Positions 52,923 through 61,091 of a DNA stretch of 62,157 bases are shown here, piece by piece. Origin of the DNA: Promethearchaeia archaeon (lineage in GTDB: Archaea; Asgardarchaeota; Lokiarchaeia; Sigyniarchaeales; SOKP01); NCBI GenBank assembly GCA_029856125.1, contig JAHQWJ010000012.1, positions 1 through 62,157 of the forward strand. The letters run 5' to 3'. The first letter of the stretch is position 1; each line of letters starts with the position of its first letter. The notes under the pieces are model-generated. The model was given only the letters and a program-made list of their open reading frames with translations. It ran no database searches and had not been told where the DNA came from. The position numbers were made by a program, and so were the translations under genes.

Positions 52923-54872
52923 ATGTCTCATCCTGCGCTGAATCAATTAACAAGAGTGGAAGAGCTTTTTGATTCTGGTTATCTTGATGAAGCTTTTGAA
53001 ATATTGAACGATCAAAGTCAATATGAGGGGCTTAATCTTCAGCAAAAAAGTCATTTTCAGTTTCTTAAGGGATTAATTCTCTTATATCTTAATAAAGGCG
53101 AAGATCTCATTAGTTTAGGCGAGACAATTTATAAAGAAGGTCAAAAATGTGATGATAATCTCCAATCTTTTGATGGATTATTTTTTATTATTACTGGATT
53201 AGCTATAGCTGGTAAATTTGAGGAAGCGTTCAAACTTTTTGAAAAAGCTGAGTTAGTATTAAAGCATATTTCGAATGTATCTAAAGAAATTATAACTCGA
53301 AGAAAAGTTCGTCTAAGTGTAGCAAAAGCCTTTGTTGGATTGCATGGTGGTAAAGTAGATTTGGTTGAGACATCTTTAGAGTGGATCTTAGATTCACAAG
53401 AAAAATTCGATAAATCATTTGAAATCGTCTGGGCTAATCTTATAATGGCAAGTTATTTATTACGAGTAAAAAGCAAGTTTGATCTTTGTAGGGAGCACAT
53501 CACAAACGCATTATCTATTGCAAAGGAAATTAAATTTAATCATTACTGGATTGCTCTGTGTCAACTCTATTTTGGAGTATATTATGAAACTATTGGCGAA
53601 ATGGATACAAGCTTGAAATATAACATAAAGAGTCTAGAAGTATTTAAAAAGATAAATAGTAGTTTTAATATTGCAATTCTATTAAATAATATGGGGGGTT
53701 TATATGGTGAAATTGGTGAATATGAACTTGGTGTGGAACATTTAGAGGAAAGTATAAATCTTTTAGAGCAGATTCCTCAAGGTTTTTTTTCTATTGAAGG
53801 CATTATTGAAAGTTTAATAATTTTAGCCGCTGAACATGGAGATAACGAATGTGCTCAAAAATATTTTGATCGTTTGGAAAATATTTATAACCAGAAAAGA
53901 GGCGATGGAATTAACTATGGTTACAAATTCACTAAAGCTCTAATTTTAAAAACAAGTTCTCGAATCCGAGATAAAGCTAAAGCTGAAGAATTATTTAAAG
54001 AACTTATAGAAACTGATACTATATTTTTTGATCTTATTATAAAAGCTCATATCCATCTTTGTGACATACTTCTCACGGAATATCGTATAGAGAATAATAT
54101 TGAGGTACTTAATGAACTTAATTATTATATTTCCAGGCTATTGGATATTGCTGAAAAGCAACATTCATATCTAGTTTTTTGTGAGACGTTCATATTACGA
54201 GCCAAATTAGCCTTAATTAATTTCAATATGAAAACAGCAAGGCGTTATTTAACTCAAGCTCAAAAAATAGCGGAATCTTATGGTATAAAACGGTTAGCAA
54301 TGAAAATTTCATACGAGCATGATGAATTACTTAGAAAAACTAAAATGTGGGAGAATTTAAAAACTTCAGAAGTATCTCTATCTGAACGTTTGGAGCTTGC
54401 TGGTTTGAACGAGCAAATGGAAAATATGGTAAAAAAGCGAATGATTGAAATTCCAGAAATATCAAAAGAAGATCCTGTTATGCTATTAATCTTAACGGAG
54501 GGTGGCAATCTATTATTCTCTAAAAAATTTGTAGAAGATTTTTCTTTTGAAGATGACATTTTAGGAGGTTTCCTAACCACTATAAATTATATTATCAGTG
54601 AGGTATTTTCTGAAGGTCTTGATAGAGCAGTTTTTGGGCCATTTACTCTTCTTATGATGCCCGTTCAACCATTTTTAGTATGTTATATCTTTAAAGGAGA
54701 CTCGTATTTTGCTCACAATAAAATTAAAAATTTTATTGATTCCATACAGAATGAAAGTTGTATTTGGCAATCTTTCCAGAATTTTTTCCAAAAGAGTAAA
54801 TCAGTTCAATTAAACGATATTCCTTCGCTTGAGTCTATGGTAATGGAGATTTTTGTAGAGAAAAAAAATTGA
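52923..54872 (+). CDS. TPR protein with a C-terminal longin/roadblock-like domain
   Basis: The protein of about 649 residues has a long run of TPR-like helices (about 1-490; repeats such as YYETIGEMDTSLKYNIKSLE and LLNNMGGLYGEIGEYELGVE are typical TPR pairs). The C-terminal region of about 120 residues (LLILTEGGNLLFSKKFVEDF, then FGPFTLLMMPVQPFLVCYIF) has a strand/helix order that could be a longin- or roadblock-type fold, an inference only. A frame from the upstream ATG 52839 would add 28 residues of uncertain value; the poly-T tract ends just before it, so I prefer 52923. It is followed by a small GTPase gene (105 bp) on the same strand and may work with it. Confidence 0.75.
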   Translation: MSHPALNQLTRVEELFDSGYLDEAFEILNDQSQYEGLNLQQKSHFQFLKGLILLYLNKGEDLISLGETIYKEGQKCDDNLQSFDGLFFIITGLAIAGKFEEAFKLFEKAELVLKHISNVSKEIITRRKVRLSVAKAFVGLHGGKVDLVETSLEWILDSQEKFDKSFEIVWANLIMASYLLRVKSKFDLCREHITNALSIAKEIKFNHYWIALCQLYFGVYYETIGEMDTSLKYNIKSLEVFKKINSSFNIAILLNNMGGLYGEIGEYELGVEHLEESINLLEQIPQGFFSIEGIIESLIILAAEHGDNECAQKYFDRLENIYNQKRGDGINYGYKFTKALILKTSSRIRDKAKAEELFKELIETDTIFFDLIIKAHIHLCDILLTEYRIENNIEVLNELNYYISRLLDIAEKQHSYLVFCETFILRAKLALINFNMKTARRYLTQAQKIAESYGIKRLAMKISYEHDELLRKTKMWENLKTSEVSLSERLELAGLNEQMENMVKKRMIEIPEISKEDPVMLLILTEGGNLLFSKKFVEDFSFEDDILGGFLTTINYIISEVFSEGLDRAVFGPFTLLMMPVQPFLVCYIFKGDSYFAHNKIKNFIDSIQNESCIWQSFQNFFQKSKSVQLNDIPSLESMVMEIFVEKKN

Positions 54873-54977
54873 TAGAAGTTTACAATTCAACTATTCCAAT
54901 TCACCAAAATTTTATATTAACCTAAACCTAATCTTCATTAAAAATAAATTGTTTTTTCATTAAGCAATAGAAATCTA

Positions 54978-55532
54978 ATGAAGAACTCTGAGGAATTTCG
55001 ATTTAAGATAGTAGTCATTGGAGATGGAGCTGTAGGTAAAACATCCTTAATTAAAAAATTCACGAAAGGGACATTTGAAACGGATTATGTAAAAACGATA
55101 GGGGCTCAGTTTTCAAAATATAACAAAGAAATTAATGGAGATATGATTAGATTAATATTCTGGGATATTGCAGCTCAAGAAGATTTCAATTTTCTGCATC
55201 ACTTGTTTTATAAAGAGACTAAAGCGGCAATTATAGTATGTAGCCTTGAAGAAAACGATTTAGGAAAAAACAGCTTCACACATATAGAAAATTGGTATAA
55301 CCAACTAAACAAGTATTGTAGCGGTATACCTGTTTTATTATTCGCCAATAAAGTTGATTTAGTAAGCAAAAATGAAATTAACAAAGCTAAAATTCAAAAC
55401 ATCGTTAAAAAATATAATTTTTTCGAATATTTCACTACTTCCGCAAAAACTGGAGAAGGTGTAATCGAAGCTTTTAACGTTATTATTGAAAAATTATATT
55501 TCAAGTATAAGCAACTTTCTGCTAATGGATAA
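54978..55532 (+). CDS. Ras/Rab-like small GTPase lacking the DxxG glycine
   Basis: This 184-residue GTPase has P-loop GDGAVGKT (15-22), NKVDL and TSAKTGEG. The switch II motif reads WDIAAQE, with Ala66 in place of the invariant glycine of DxxG, followed by Gln67. In Ras the equivalent G60A change blocks the switch to the active state, so this protein may not cycle normally. It resembles the GTPase at 4486-5046 through most of its length. It lies just downstream of the TPR protein on the same strand. No prenylation cysteine is seen. Confidence 0.92.
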   Translation: MKNSEEFRFKIVVIGDGAVGKTSLIKKFTKGTFETDYVKTIGAQFSKYNKEINGDMIRLIFWDIAAQEDFNFLHHLFYKETKAAIIVCSLEENDLGKNSFTHIENWYNQLNKYCSGIPVLLFANKVDLVSKNEINKAKIQNIVKKYNFFEYFTTSAKTGEGVIEAFNVIIEKLYFKYKQLSANG

Positions 55533-55546
55533 CTCCGTTTAAATCA

Positions 55547-55619
55547 AGTAATCTTAAAAAAAGAATAGATTATAGATTTGTTAGCTTTAAAAGATGTATT
55601 TTACTCTTTCTTAGCCAAC
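55547..55619. repeat. Direct repeat copy 2 (73 bp)
   Basis: This near-identical copy of 50214-50287 has the same orientation and also contains, on the reverse strand, the tail LAKKE and stop of the winged-helix/TPR gene, although that gene is not here. It lies between the GTPase stop and L24e. A short tandem duplication (AGAGTTATAAT at 55637-55647 and 55650-55660) lies just beyond. It looks like a displaced copy of the rpoN/TPR-gene junction. Confidence 0.9.
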
Positions 55620-55687
55620 TAAAAATAGTTTTATCTAGAGTTATAATTTAGAGTTATAATAAGGATTTAACTATATTTATTATATTT

Positions 55688-55870
55688 TTATTCTTTCCCA
55701 TAAAGCGCTGTCCATCTTACTTTACGCGGGTTTCGTTTCTGAACCAATGTAGCAGTTCTGCATTTATGAGTGCAAAAGGTAAAAATTGTTCCATCTTTTT
55801 TGATATACATGTGTCCTTTGCCGATTGGGATATCATAGCCACAAAAAGAGCATTTTTTTACTTTAACCAT
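55688..55870 (-). CDS. rpl24e: Ribosomal protein L24e
   Basis: This 60-residue zinc-finger protein (C7, C10, C33, C37) has the family pattern KCSFCGYDIPIGKGHMYIKK and the C-terminal RNPRKVRWTALY. It is a large-subunit protein. In many archaea L24e follows S28e and L7Ae; here it lies with S6e, separated from them by the repeat-bounded segment. Confidence 0.94.
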   Translation of the reverse strand: MVKVKKCSFCGYDIPIGKGHMYIKKDGTIFTFCTHKCRTATLVQKRNPRKVRWTALYGKE

Positions 55871-55903
55871 GGAATTGTCATCTCACTTAGTTTAATATAG
55901 ATT

Positions 55904-56311
55904 CTATTCCCCTGCTGATTTAAAAAGTTCAGTTTCCCCGTATTTTAAAACTTTCAGGTTGATTAATGTCATATCGAAACTTATCTCGCTTCCTCTAATC
56001 ATCTTCCTTCGCTTTTGCCCTTTTCTTGTAGGCTTATACCCGATCCCTCGTTTTGAAACAAGAATCCTTTTCTTTACGGGACCGTGAACATCCTTTCTCA
56101 TTGGGAAACCGCTAGCGTCTGAACCTCCGGTTATTTCAAACTCGTAATTCGGAAATCCAATTAGGCCGCCATTAATCGATTCACCAATCTTTTTCGCTTC
56201 AAAAAGGCGTGATTTCTTTTCATCTATTTCAATTAGCTTAGATAAACCTTTTCCGGGACCTGTGTTTCCACCAGAAATATTTAATTTGTAAACTCTTTTC
56301 TCTGAACTCAT
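55904..56311 (-). CDS. rps6e: Ribosomal protein S6e
   Basis: This 135-residue S6e core has the family pattern FEITGGSDASGFPMRKDVHG, KKRILVSKRGIGYKPTRKG and KRRKMIRG. Archaeal S6e usually has about 125-140 residues, much shorter than the eukaryotic protein, which has a C-terminal phosphorylated tail absent here. It lies 33 bp upstream of L24e on the same strand. Confidence 0.94.
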   Translation of the reverse strand: MSSEKRVYKLNISGGNTGPGKGLSKLIEIDEKKSRLFEAKKIGESINGGLIGFPNYEFEITGGSDASGFPMRKDVHGPVKKRILVSKRGIGYKPTRKGQKRRKMIRGSEISFDMTLINLKVLKYGETELFKSAGE

Positions 56312-56481
56312 TATTATCGAACTAACAAAAAGGAAATTACTATAAGAAATATCCTAAAATTTAAAAATTTTATTGATTTTGAGTTAAAGGAACACAAATA
56401 ATTAATTTCCGAAAAAAAAATACAATTTATTTTAAAGATCACCCCCTATTTAAAATATAAACTTAAATTGGATTTATCCAT

Positions 56482-57303
56482 ATGACGCAGATTTTTGAAG
56501 TGCTAGAAGTGAGGGAGTTTCCATACTTTGTGACTATAGATATAGATGATGTTCCTATAGTAGGAGAAGTCATTAATGTTAAGAATAGTCGAAAGGTTTA
56601 CTTGCTCGTGGATCACAATAAAAAGAAAATATGGACATTTAACGGGCGAAATAGCCCTTTCAAGCTTCAAATTTATGGTGGAATCTTAGCGGGAATGCTC
56701 CGTAAACAATTAAAACTTTTTTATCGAGTATATGCCCTAAATATGTATTCTACAGAATCTCCCGAATTTCAAGAAGTAATGATACAATCCATCGGACCGG
56801 GTAGAGCACAGGCTATTAATAAAGATGATTTCTCCAACACCGTTATTGATGGGACTGTAGGGGAGATAATCCTTCACAATCCGGGGTTAAAAAAAGCTAT
56901 GGAAACTATTAATTCGTATGCTCAACCGGAAGATTTAAAAAGAATTTTTCTTATCATAGCAGGTAATATTTACTCCGAAGAAGATATTTTAGAAGCAATA
57001 CTCGAAGAAGAGAAATATTCAACTAATTTAGTGAAAATGGGTCAGTTAAATAATGGTTTTACGTTCTTTAGTGACCGGAATTACTCAACACGAATAATTG
57101 TTAGAAACAGAACGATTCAAGGGATTGAACTTTATGTCAATAACTTTGAAAATTTACCTTCTCTTCGCATCAAATCTCCAATTATTCACGAAGAGAAAAT
57201 AAGTAACAAGGGAGACATGGATACATTGATGAAAGCATTTCAAATTCCTGAATCACTGCCTGATGATGATGATGATGATTCACAGGAAGAAAATAAGACT
57301 TAA
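56482..57303 (+). CDS. Gelsolin-like candidate protein with an acidic tail
   Basis: This 273-residue protein is not in a family I recognise with confidence. Residues 38-85 read VYLLVDHNKKKIWTFNGRNS, then KLQIYGGILAGML. The order (strand, basic turn, W-x-FNG/NS, then a long amphipathic helix) resembles the core of a gelsolin domain (typically YLLD...IYVWxGxxSS, then a helix). Only one domain is evident. A middle helical region and a C-terminal strand pair follow, and the protein ends with six consecutive aspartates. If correct, it would be an actin-binding-type fold; the evidence is a visual motif only. The B12 radical SAM gene follows 29 bp later. Confidence 0.65.
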   Translation: MTQIFEVLEVREFPYFVTIDIDDVPIVGEVINVKNSRKVYLLVDHNKKKIWTFNGRNSPFKLQIYGGILAGMLRKQLKLFYRVYALNMYSTESPEFQEVMIQSIGPGRAQAINKDDFSNTVIDGTVGEIILHNPGLKKAMETINSYAQPEDLKRIFLIIAGNIYSEEDILEAILEEEKYSTNLVKMGQLNNGFTFFSDRNYSTRIIVRNRTIQGIELYVNNFENLPSLRIKSPIIHEEKISNKGDMDTLMKAFQIPESLPDDDDDDSQEENKT

Positions 57304-57332
57304 ACTAACTAATCTAATCATAAATAATTAGC

Positions 57333-58664
57333 ATGATTCTTTTAATCAATCCAAAAACCACTAAACCTACAGAATTTCAAAATGAGTTTTTTAGGGAGCC
57401 CAATTTAGGTCTTCTGTATATAGCAGCGATTCTAGATCAAAATAACATTCCCGTCGAAATTTTGGATTTAGAACAGTATTATGGATTAGAGCCCGAGGAA
57501 CTAAATAAAATTATTATTGAAAAAATCGAACGGTACGAAATAATTGGCATAACATCTCTGACTAACACCTTTTATCTGGTTAAGGAGATTGCTGAATTGA
57601 TAAAAAGATCTAATAAAGAAAAGATTGTGGTTCTGGGAGGGCCTCATGTTTCATTTCAATATCAAGATATCCTTAAAGCTGAACCCGTAATTGATTATAT
57701 ATGTGTAGGTGAATCGGAAACATCATTCCTTGAATTGACGAATCTCATAATTCGAGAAAAAAGCAACTTAATGAACTCTCAAGCTTTCGGAAGAGAGTTG
57801 GATTCGATTAAAGGCTTAGCATATAAGAATTTAGAAGGAAATGTCATATTCACGGGATTTCCAAAACCAATTGATATAGAAACAATTCCGCTACCGCCAA
57901 GATATCTCCTCTCCCAGGAAAATTTCTACTATCGCGTAGCAAGCGTGATAATCAATAGAGGATGCCCCAACCAATGCTCATTCTGTTCTAGGCAAAAATT
58001 ATTTCCAAAAACTAGAATAAGGGGTTTAAGTTCAATCTTATCGGAAATCAGGGATATTCTTTCTTATCAAACGTACAACTATATCAACTTTTATGACAAT
58101 ATTAACATTAATAGAATTTTCTTCCATAATTTTTGTAGATTATTTATCGACAACGAGATTAAAATTCCATGGGGTTGTGAATTACGAGTTGATAGCATAA
58201 ATGCTGAAGACGCGAGTCTATTAAAAGAAGCCGGTTGTAAACTCATCGCCACCGGTATCGAATCCGCTAGCTTAAAAGTGTTAGAAAACAATTTGAAATA
58301 CCAAGATCCTAAGCGAGTAATTTCAGGACTAAAACATTTGAAAGCTGTAGATATCCCCGTACAAGCGTATTTTGTTTTAGGACTACCTGGTGAGACTGAA
58401 GCGACATTTCAGGAGACTCTAGATTTTATTACCTCCTTACCCTTTAATGAAGAAGATAAAATTAATTATTTTGTAGCTACTCCTTATCCGGGTTCTCGAT
58501 TATGGGACGAGAGGGATTATTTTAAGATCAAAGTAATAGAGAGCGATTTTACTAAATACGATTGTCAGCATATAATTTTTGAAACTTCTGATTTATCAGT
58601 TCAGAAACTTGAAAAACTTTTTAAAATTGCAAAGGATATTGAACAATTCTTTAAAAGACATTAA
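57333..58664 (+). CDS. B12-binding radical SAM protein
   Basis: This 443-residue protein has an N-terminal cobalamin-binding Rossmann-like domain (about 1-140; NLGLLYIAAILDQNNIPVEI, VVLGGPHVSFQY). The radical SAM core has CPNQCSFC (C211, C215, C218) and a distal ATGIESAS and YFVLGLPGETEATF. Members methylate or rearrange unreactive carbons, for instance in lipid, cofactor or tRNA modification. The substrate is not deducible. It starts 29 bp after the previous gene on the same strand and overlaps the convergent next gene by 4 bp. Confidence 0.9.
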   Translation: MILLINPKTTKPTEFQNEFFREPNLGLLYIAAILDQNNIPVEILDLEQYYGLEPEELNKIIIEKIERYEIIGITSLTNTFYLVKEIAELIKRSNKEKIVVLGGPHVSFQYQDILKAEPVIDYICVGESETSFLELTNLIIREKSNLMNSQAFGRELDSIKGLAYKNLEGNVIFTGFPKPIDIETIPLPPRYLLSQENFYYRVASVIINRGCPNQCSFCSRQKLFPKTRIRGLSSILSEIRDILSYQTYNYINFYDNININRIFFHNFCRLFIDNEIKIPWGCELRVDSINAEDASLLKEAGCKLIATGIESASLKVLENNLKYQDPKRVISGLKHLKAVDIPVQAYFVLGLPGETEATFQETLDFITSLPFNEEDKINYFVATPYPGSRLWDERDYFKIKVIESDFTKYDCQHIIFETSDLSVQKLEKLFKIAKDIEQFFKRH

Positions 58665-58960
58665 AATACGGATCGATGGGGTAGGCAATACGGAAATGCT
58701 TTGGTAAACTGAGTAAAAGCTACATCTTCTGCATCCATTTTAATCAGTTCACTTACATTTTCCAAAACATCTTTTTGTGTTGTATATAAGTCTGTCTTAA
58801 TCCCTTTAGTCTCAAGTTTTTTGATTAATGAACTAAGATGTTCAATTATTACTGTTCCGTTATTATCTTTAAATCTTTTAAAATCTTTCTTGCAAATTTC
58901 TGATACATATGCTACATCCGGTTTCTTAGGATATCTCTCTTTTGATAAGGCATATGACAT
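58661..58960 (-). CDS. Small conserved-looking protein, unknown function
   Basis: This protein of about 99 residues (opening MSYALSKERYPKKPDVAYVS) has helix-rich charged segments and a central strand (GTVIIEHL). An upstream ATG at 59023 would give 120 residues, but the ATG at 58960 follows GAGGTG and looks a better start. No motif, cysteine cluster or membrane helix is evident. Its stop overlaps that of the radical SAM gene in the convergent orientation. Confidence 0.55.
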   Translation of the reverse strand: MSYALSKERYPKKPDVAYVSEICKKDFKRFKDNNGTVIIEHLSSLIKKLETKGIKTDLYTTQKDVLENVSELIKMDAEDVAFTQFTKAFPYCLPHRSVF

Positions 58961-59177
58961 TTTTTTTTTCCACACCTCTATAGAAGAATACCAAAGAGTA
59001 TTCTCTAAGTTACATAGCAACATTAATATTTATAATTATTTACACGACATCATTTTCATAAGGAGAGAAGGGTAATTTTAATATTGAGAATTAACTCTAA
59101 TTTAGTGTAGTTAAGAAATAATATATAATATCTAAAACATATAAAAAAATAAATAAAAATTAGGCGCTATATTGATT

Positions 59178-60461
59178 ATGGCTAAAAGTGACTACTTTAT
59201 AGGGGAAGCCCTTTTGGGTGCTGAAGAAAACTTAGCACATATAGATTTAATAATTGGTTCAAAAGATGGTCCCGTTGGGGTATCTTTTGCAAATGCACTT
59301 AGTTCTCCTTCAATAGGCCATGGGGGACTTTTAGCATGCATTAGACCAAATCTTCTTACAAAACCAATTAGTCTTGTTATACCTAAAGTAACAGTCTCAA
59401 AAATGGAAGAAGCAAATAAAATTTTTGGACCCGCTCAAGCTGCCGTTGCTAAAGCAATAGCCGATGCAGTAGAAGAAAATATCATACCCATGAATAAACT
59501 AGATGAATGGTTACTTATCGTAAGTGTCTTTATTCACCCCGATGCAAAGGATTATAGGAAAATCTATCAATACAATTATAGCGCAACGAAACTAGCGATT
59601 AAAAGAGCATTAATGAATTACCCACCAATTGAGAAAATTTTCTACGATAAAGATCGAGCAAAACACCCTGTTGCGGGAATCCGAGTACCAAGGCTTTGGA
59701 GACCACCATATATCCAAGTTGCTTTGGATCACCCAAATATAGAACATCATATGAAAGTGTTAAAACAATTACCTAAGAGCGACAGAATTATCTTAGAAAT
59801 TGGAACTCCATTTCTCAAGAAATATGGTATGGAAGCAATAAAAAGAGTAAGGGAAGTAGCCCCTGAAAAATTTATTGTGGCAGATTTAAAAACACTGGAC
59901 GTAGGAAAATTAGAAGTAGATTTTGCATTTGACGCGACTGCAGATGCTGTTGTTGCAAGTGGTTTAGCGGCACCCTCATCTATTGATAAATTTCTTTTAG
60001 AAGCTAATCGTATGGCAATTTATGGTTTTGTTGACACTATGGAAGTAGAGGATCCTATAGCAAAATTAAGCAAATTAAAACAAGTCCCTGATGTTGTCAT
60101 TTTACATCGAGCAATTGATGTAGAACAAGCAACGGGTTCAGAATCATCAGATGCAGCTCAAAAAGCAAGATGGGGAGTTATTCCTAAAATTAAGGAATTA
60201 TATAAAGACCAAAAATTAGCGTCTGGTCGAGACCGCGTTTTAGTTGCCGTTGCAGGAGGAATTGATCCAAATACTGCCAAATATGCTATAGATATGGGAG
60301 CAGATATTTTAATAGTTGGACGATTTATTACATCATCTAAAGATGTTGAAAATTCCATGAGGAGATTACTCAATATCATGCCAGGGTATTCTGATATTGA
60401 CTTAAAGAGAATTCATACCGAAGATGACGATAATTCTGTAAAAAAGCCTAAATGGGATTAA
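59178..60461 (+). CDS. fae-hps: Bifunctional formaldehyde-activating enzyme / 3-hexulose-6-phosphate synthase
   Basis: This protein of about 427 residues joins two enzymes. The Fae part (about 1-165; GEALLGAEENLAHIDLIIG, where the histidine is the catalytic one) condenses formaldehyde with tetrahydromethanopterin. The Hps part (about 170-400; YIQVALDHPNIEH, then VADLKTLD with the DxKxxD metal/phosphate motif, then HRAIDVEQATG) makes hexulose-6-phosphate from formaldehyde and ribulose-5-phosphate. In archaea the Hps reaction often runs backwards to supply ribulose-5-phosphate. I start at ATG 59178, which matches other Fae N-termini (MAKSDYFIGEALLG). A TTG at 59172 would add two residues. Confidence 0.95.
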   Translation: MAKSDYFIGEALLGAEENLAHIDLIIGSKDGPVGVSFANALSSPSIGHGGLLACIRPNLLTKPISLVIPKVTVSKMEEANKIFGPAQAAVAKAIADAVEENIIPMNKLDEWLLIVSVFIHPDAKDYRKIYQYNYSATKLAIKRALMNYPPIEKIFYDKDRAKHPVAGIRVPRLWRPPYIQVALDHPNIEHHMKVLKQLPKSDRIILEIGTPFLKKYGMEAIKRVREVAPEKFIVADLKTLDVGKLEVDFAFDATADAVVASGLAAPSSIDKFLLEANRMAIYGFVDTMEVEDPIAKLSKLKQVPDVVILHRAIDVEQATGSESSDAAQKARWGVIPKIKELYKDQKLASGRDRVLVAVAGGIDPNTAKYAIDMGADILIVGRFITSSKDVENSMRRLLNIMPGYSDIDLKRIHTEDDDNSVKKPKWD

Positions 60462-61091
60462 AATAATTATTTTAAAATATATTCCCTCTTCTTTTTAAAA
60501 CAATTTAAAGTTCATTAAATACACTCAATTCATTAAAGCATAAGTGTAAATTATTAAGAAACAGCTTGTAAAAATTAATGTTAGAAGCGTAATCTTTCTC
60601 ACATTATATAATTTTTTCTGTTTATTCTTAAATTTAGCTTGTTCCTCAAAAGTTGTTCTAGGAGCCATAGGTTTGAAAGTATCAACCGAATCATCTTACC
60701 ACATCTGATCTACTTTTTGTGGGCGATACTCCTGGAAACCATATTTTGCAATGAATTCCACTTATTTAAATTCTCAAATCTTTTTCTTTTTTTTCTATAA
60801 TCCGATTTTAATTACGATAATAATTTATTATTTCCAAGTTAGTTTTTTTTCTTTTATTTTTAAGCAGTAAAGTGTTGAACAAATCTTTATATTATATATA
60901 TTTACACAAAGATTATACGATGAAATTTAAGAAAACACTTATTATATTTATGCCCCAATAAAATCCTATACAATAAAAGCATTTAAAACTTTAAAAAAAA
61001 TAGATGATAATTTATTATGTTAGATAATATTGCACGATAAGTAGAATAACTTGTATAAATTAAAAATTTTAAATATATTTCCTTTAGATAA
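60462..61091. other. 630-bp intergenic region with two doubtful small reverse ORFs
   Basis: Two short reverse-strand frames are present: a 21-codon frame from GTG 60761 to 60696 (ends KVDQMW) and the 47-codon frame at 60525-60668 listed separately. Neither has a clear ribosome-binding site. The rest is AT-rich with no RNA gene. The right edge must contain the promoter of the SUMF1-fold gene. Confidence 0.4.
60525..60668 (-). CDS. Putative 47-residue single-helix membrane microprotein
   Basis: The frame opens MAPRTTFEEQAKFKNKQKK, a charged cytoplasmic head, and continues into a hydrophobic stretch (about 26-44) with a three-residue tail. This is a tail-anchored plan like the 28-residue ORF at 46149-46235. 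No ribosome-binding site was seen before the ATG, and no homologue is recognised. It may be a chance frame, since AT-rich DNA yields hydrophobic frames easily. Confidence 0.3.
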   Translation of the reverse strand: MAPRTTFEEQAKFKNKQKKLYNVRKITLLTLIFTSCFLIIYTYALMN

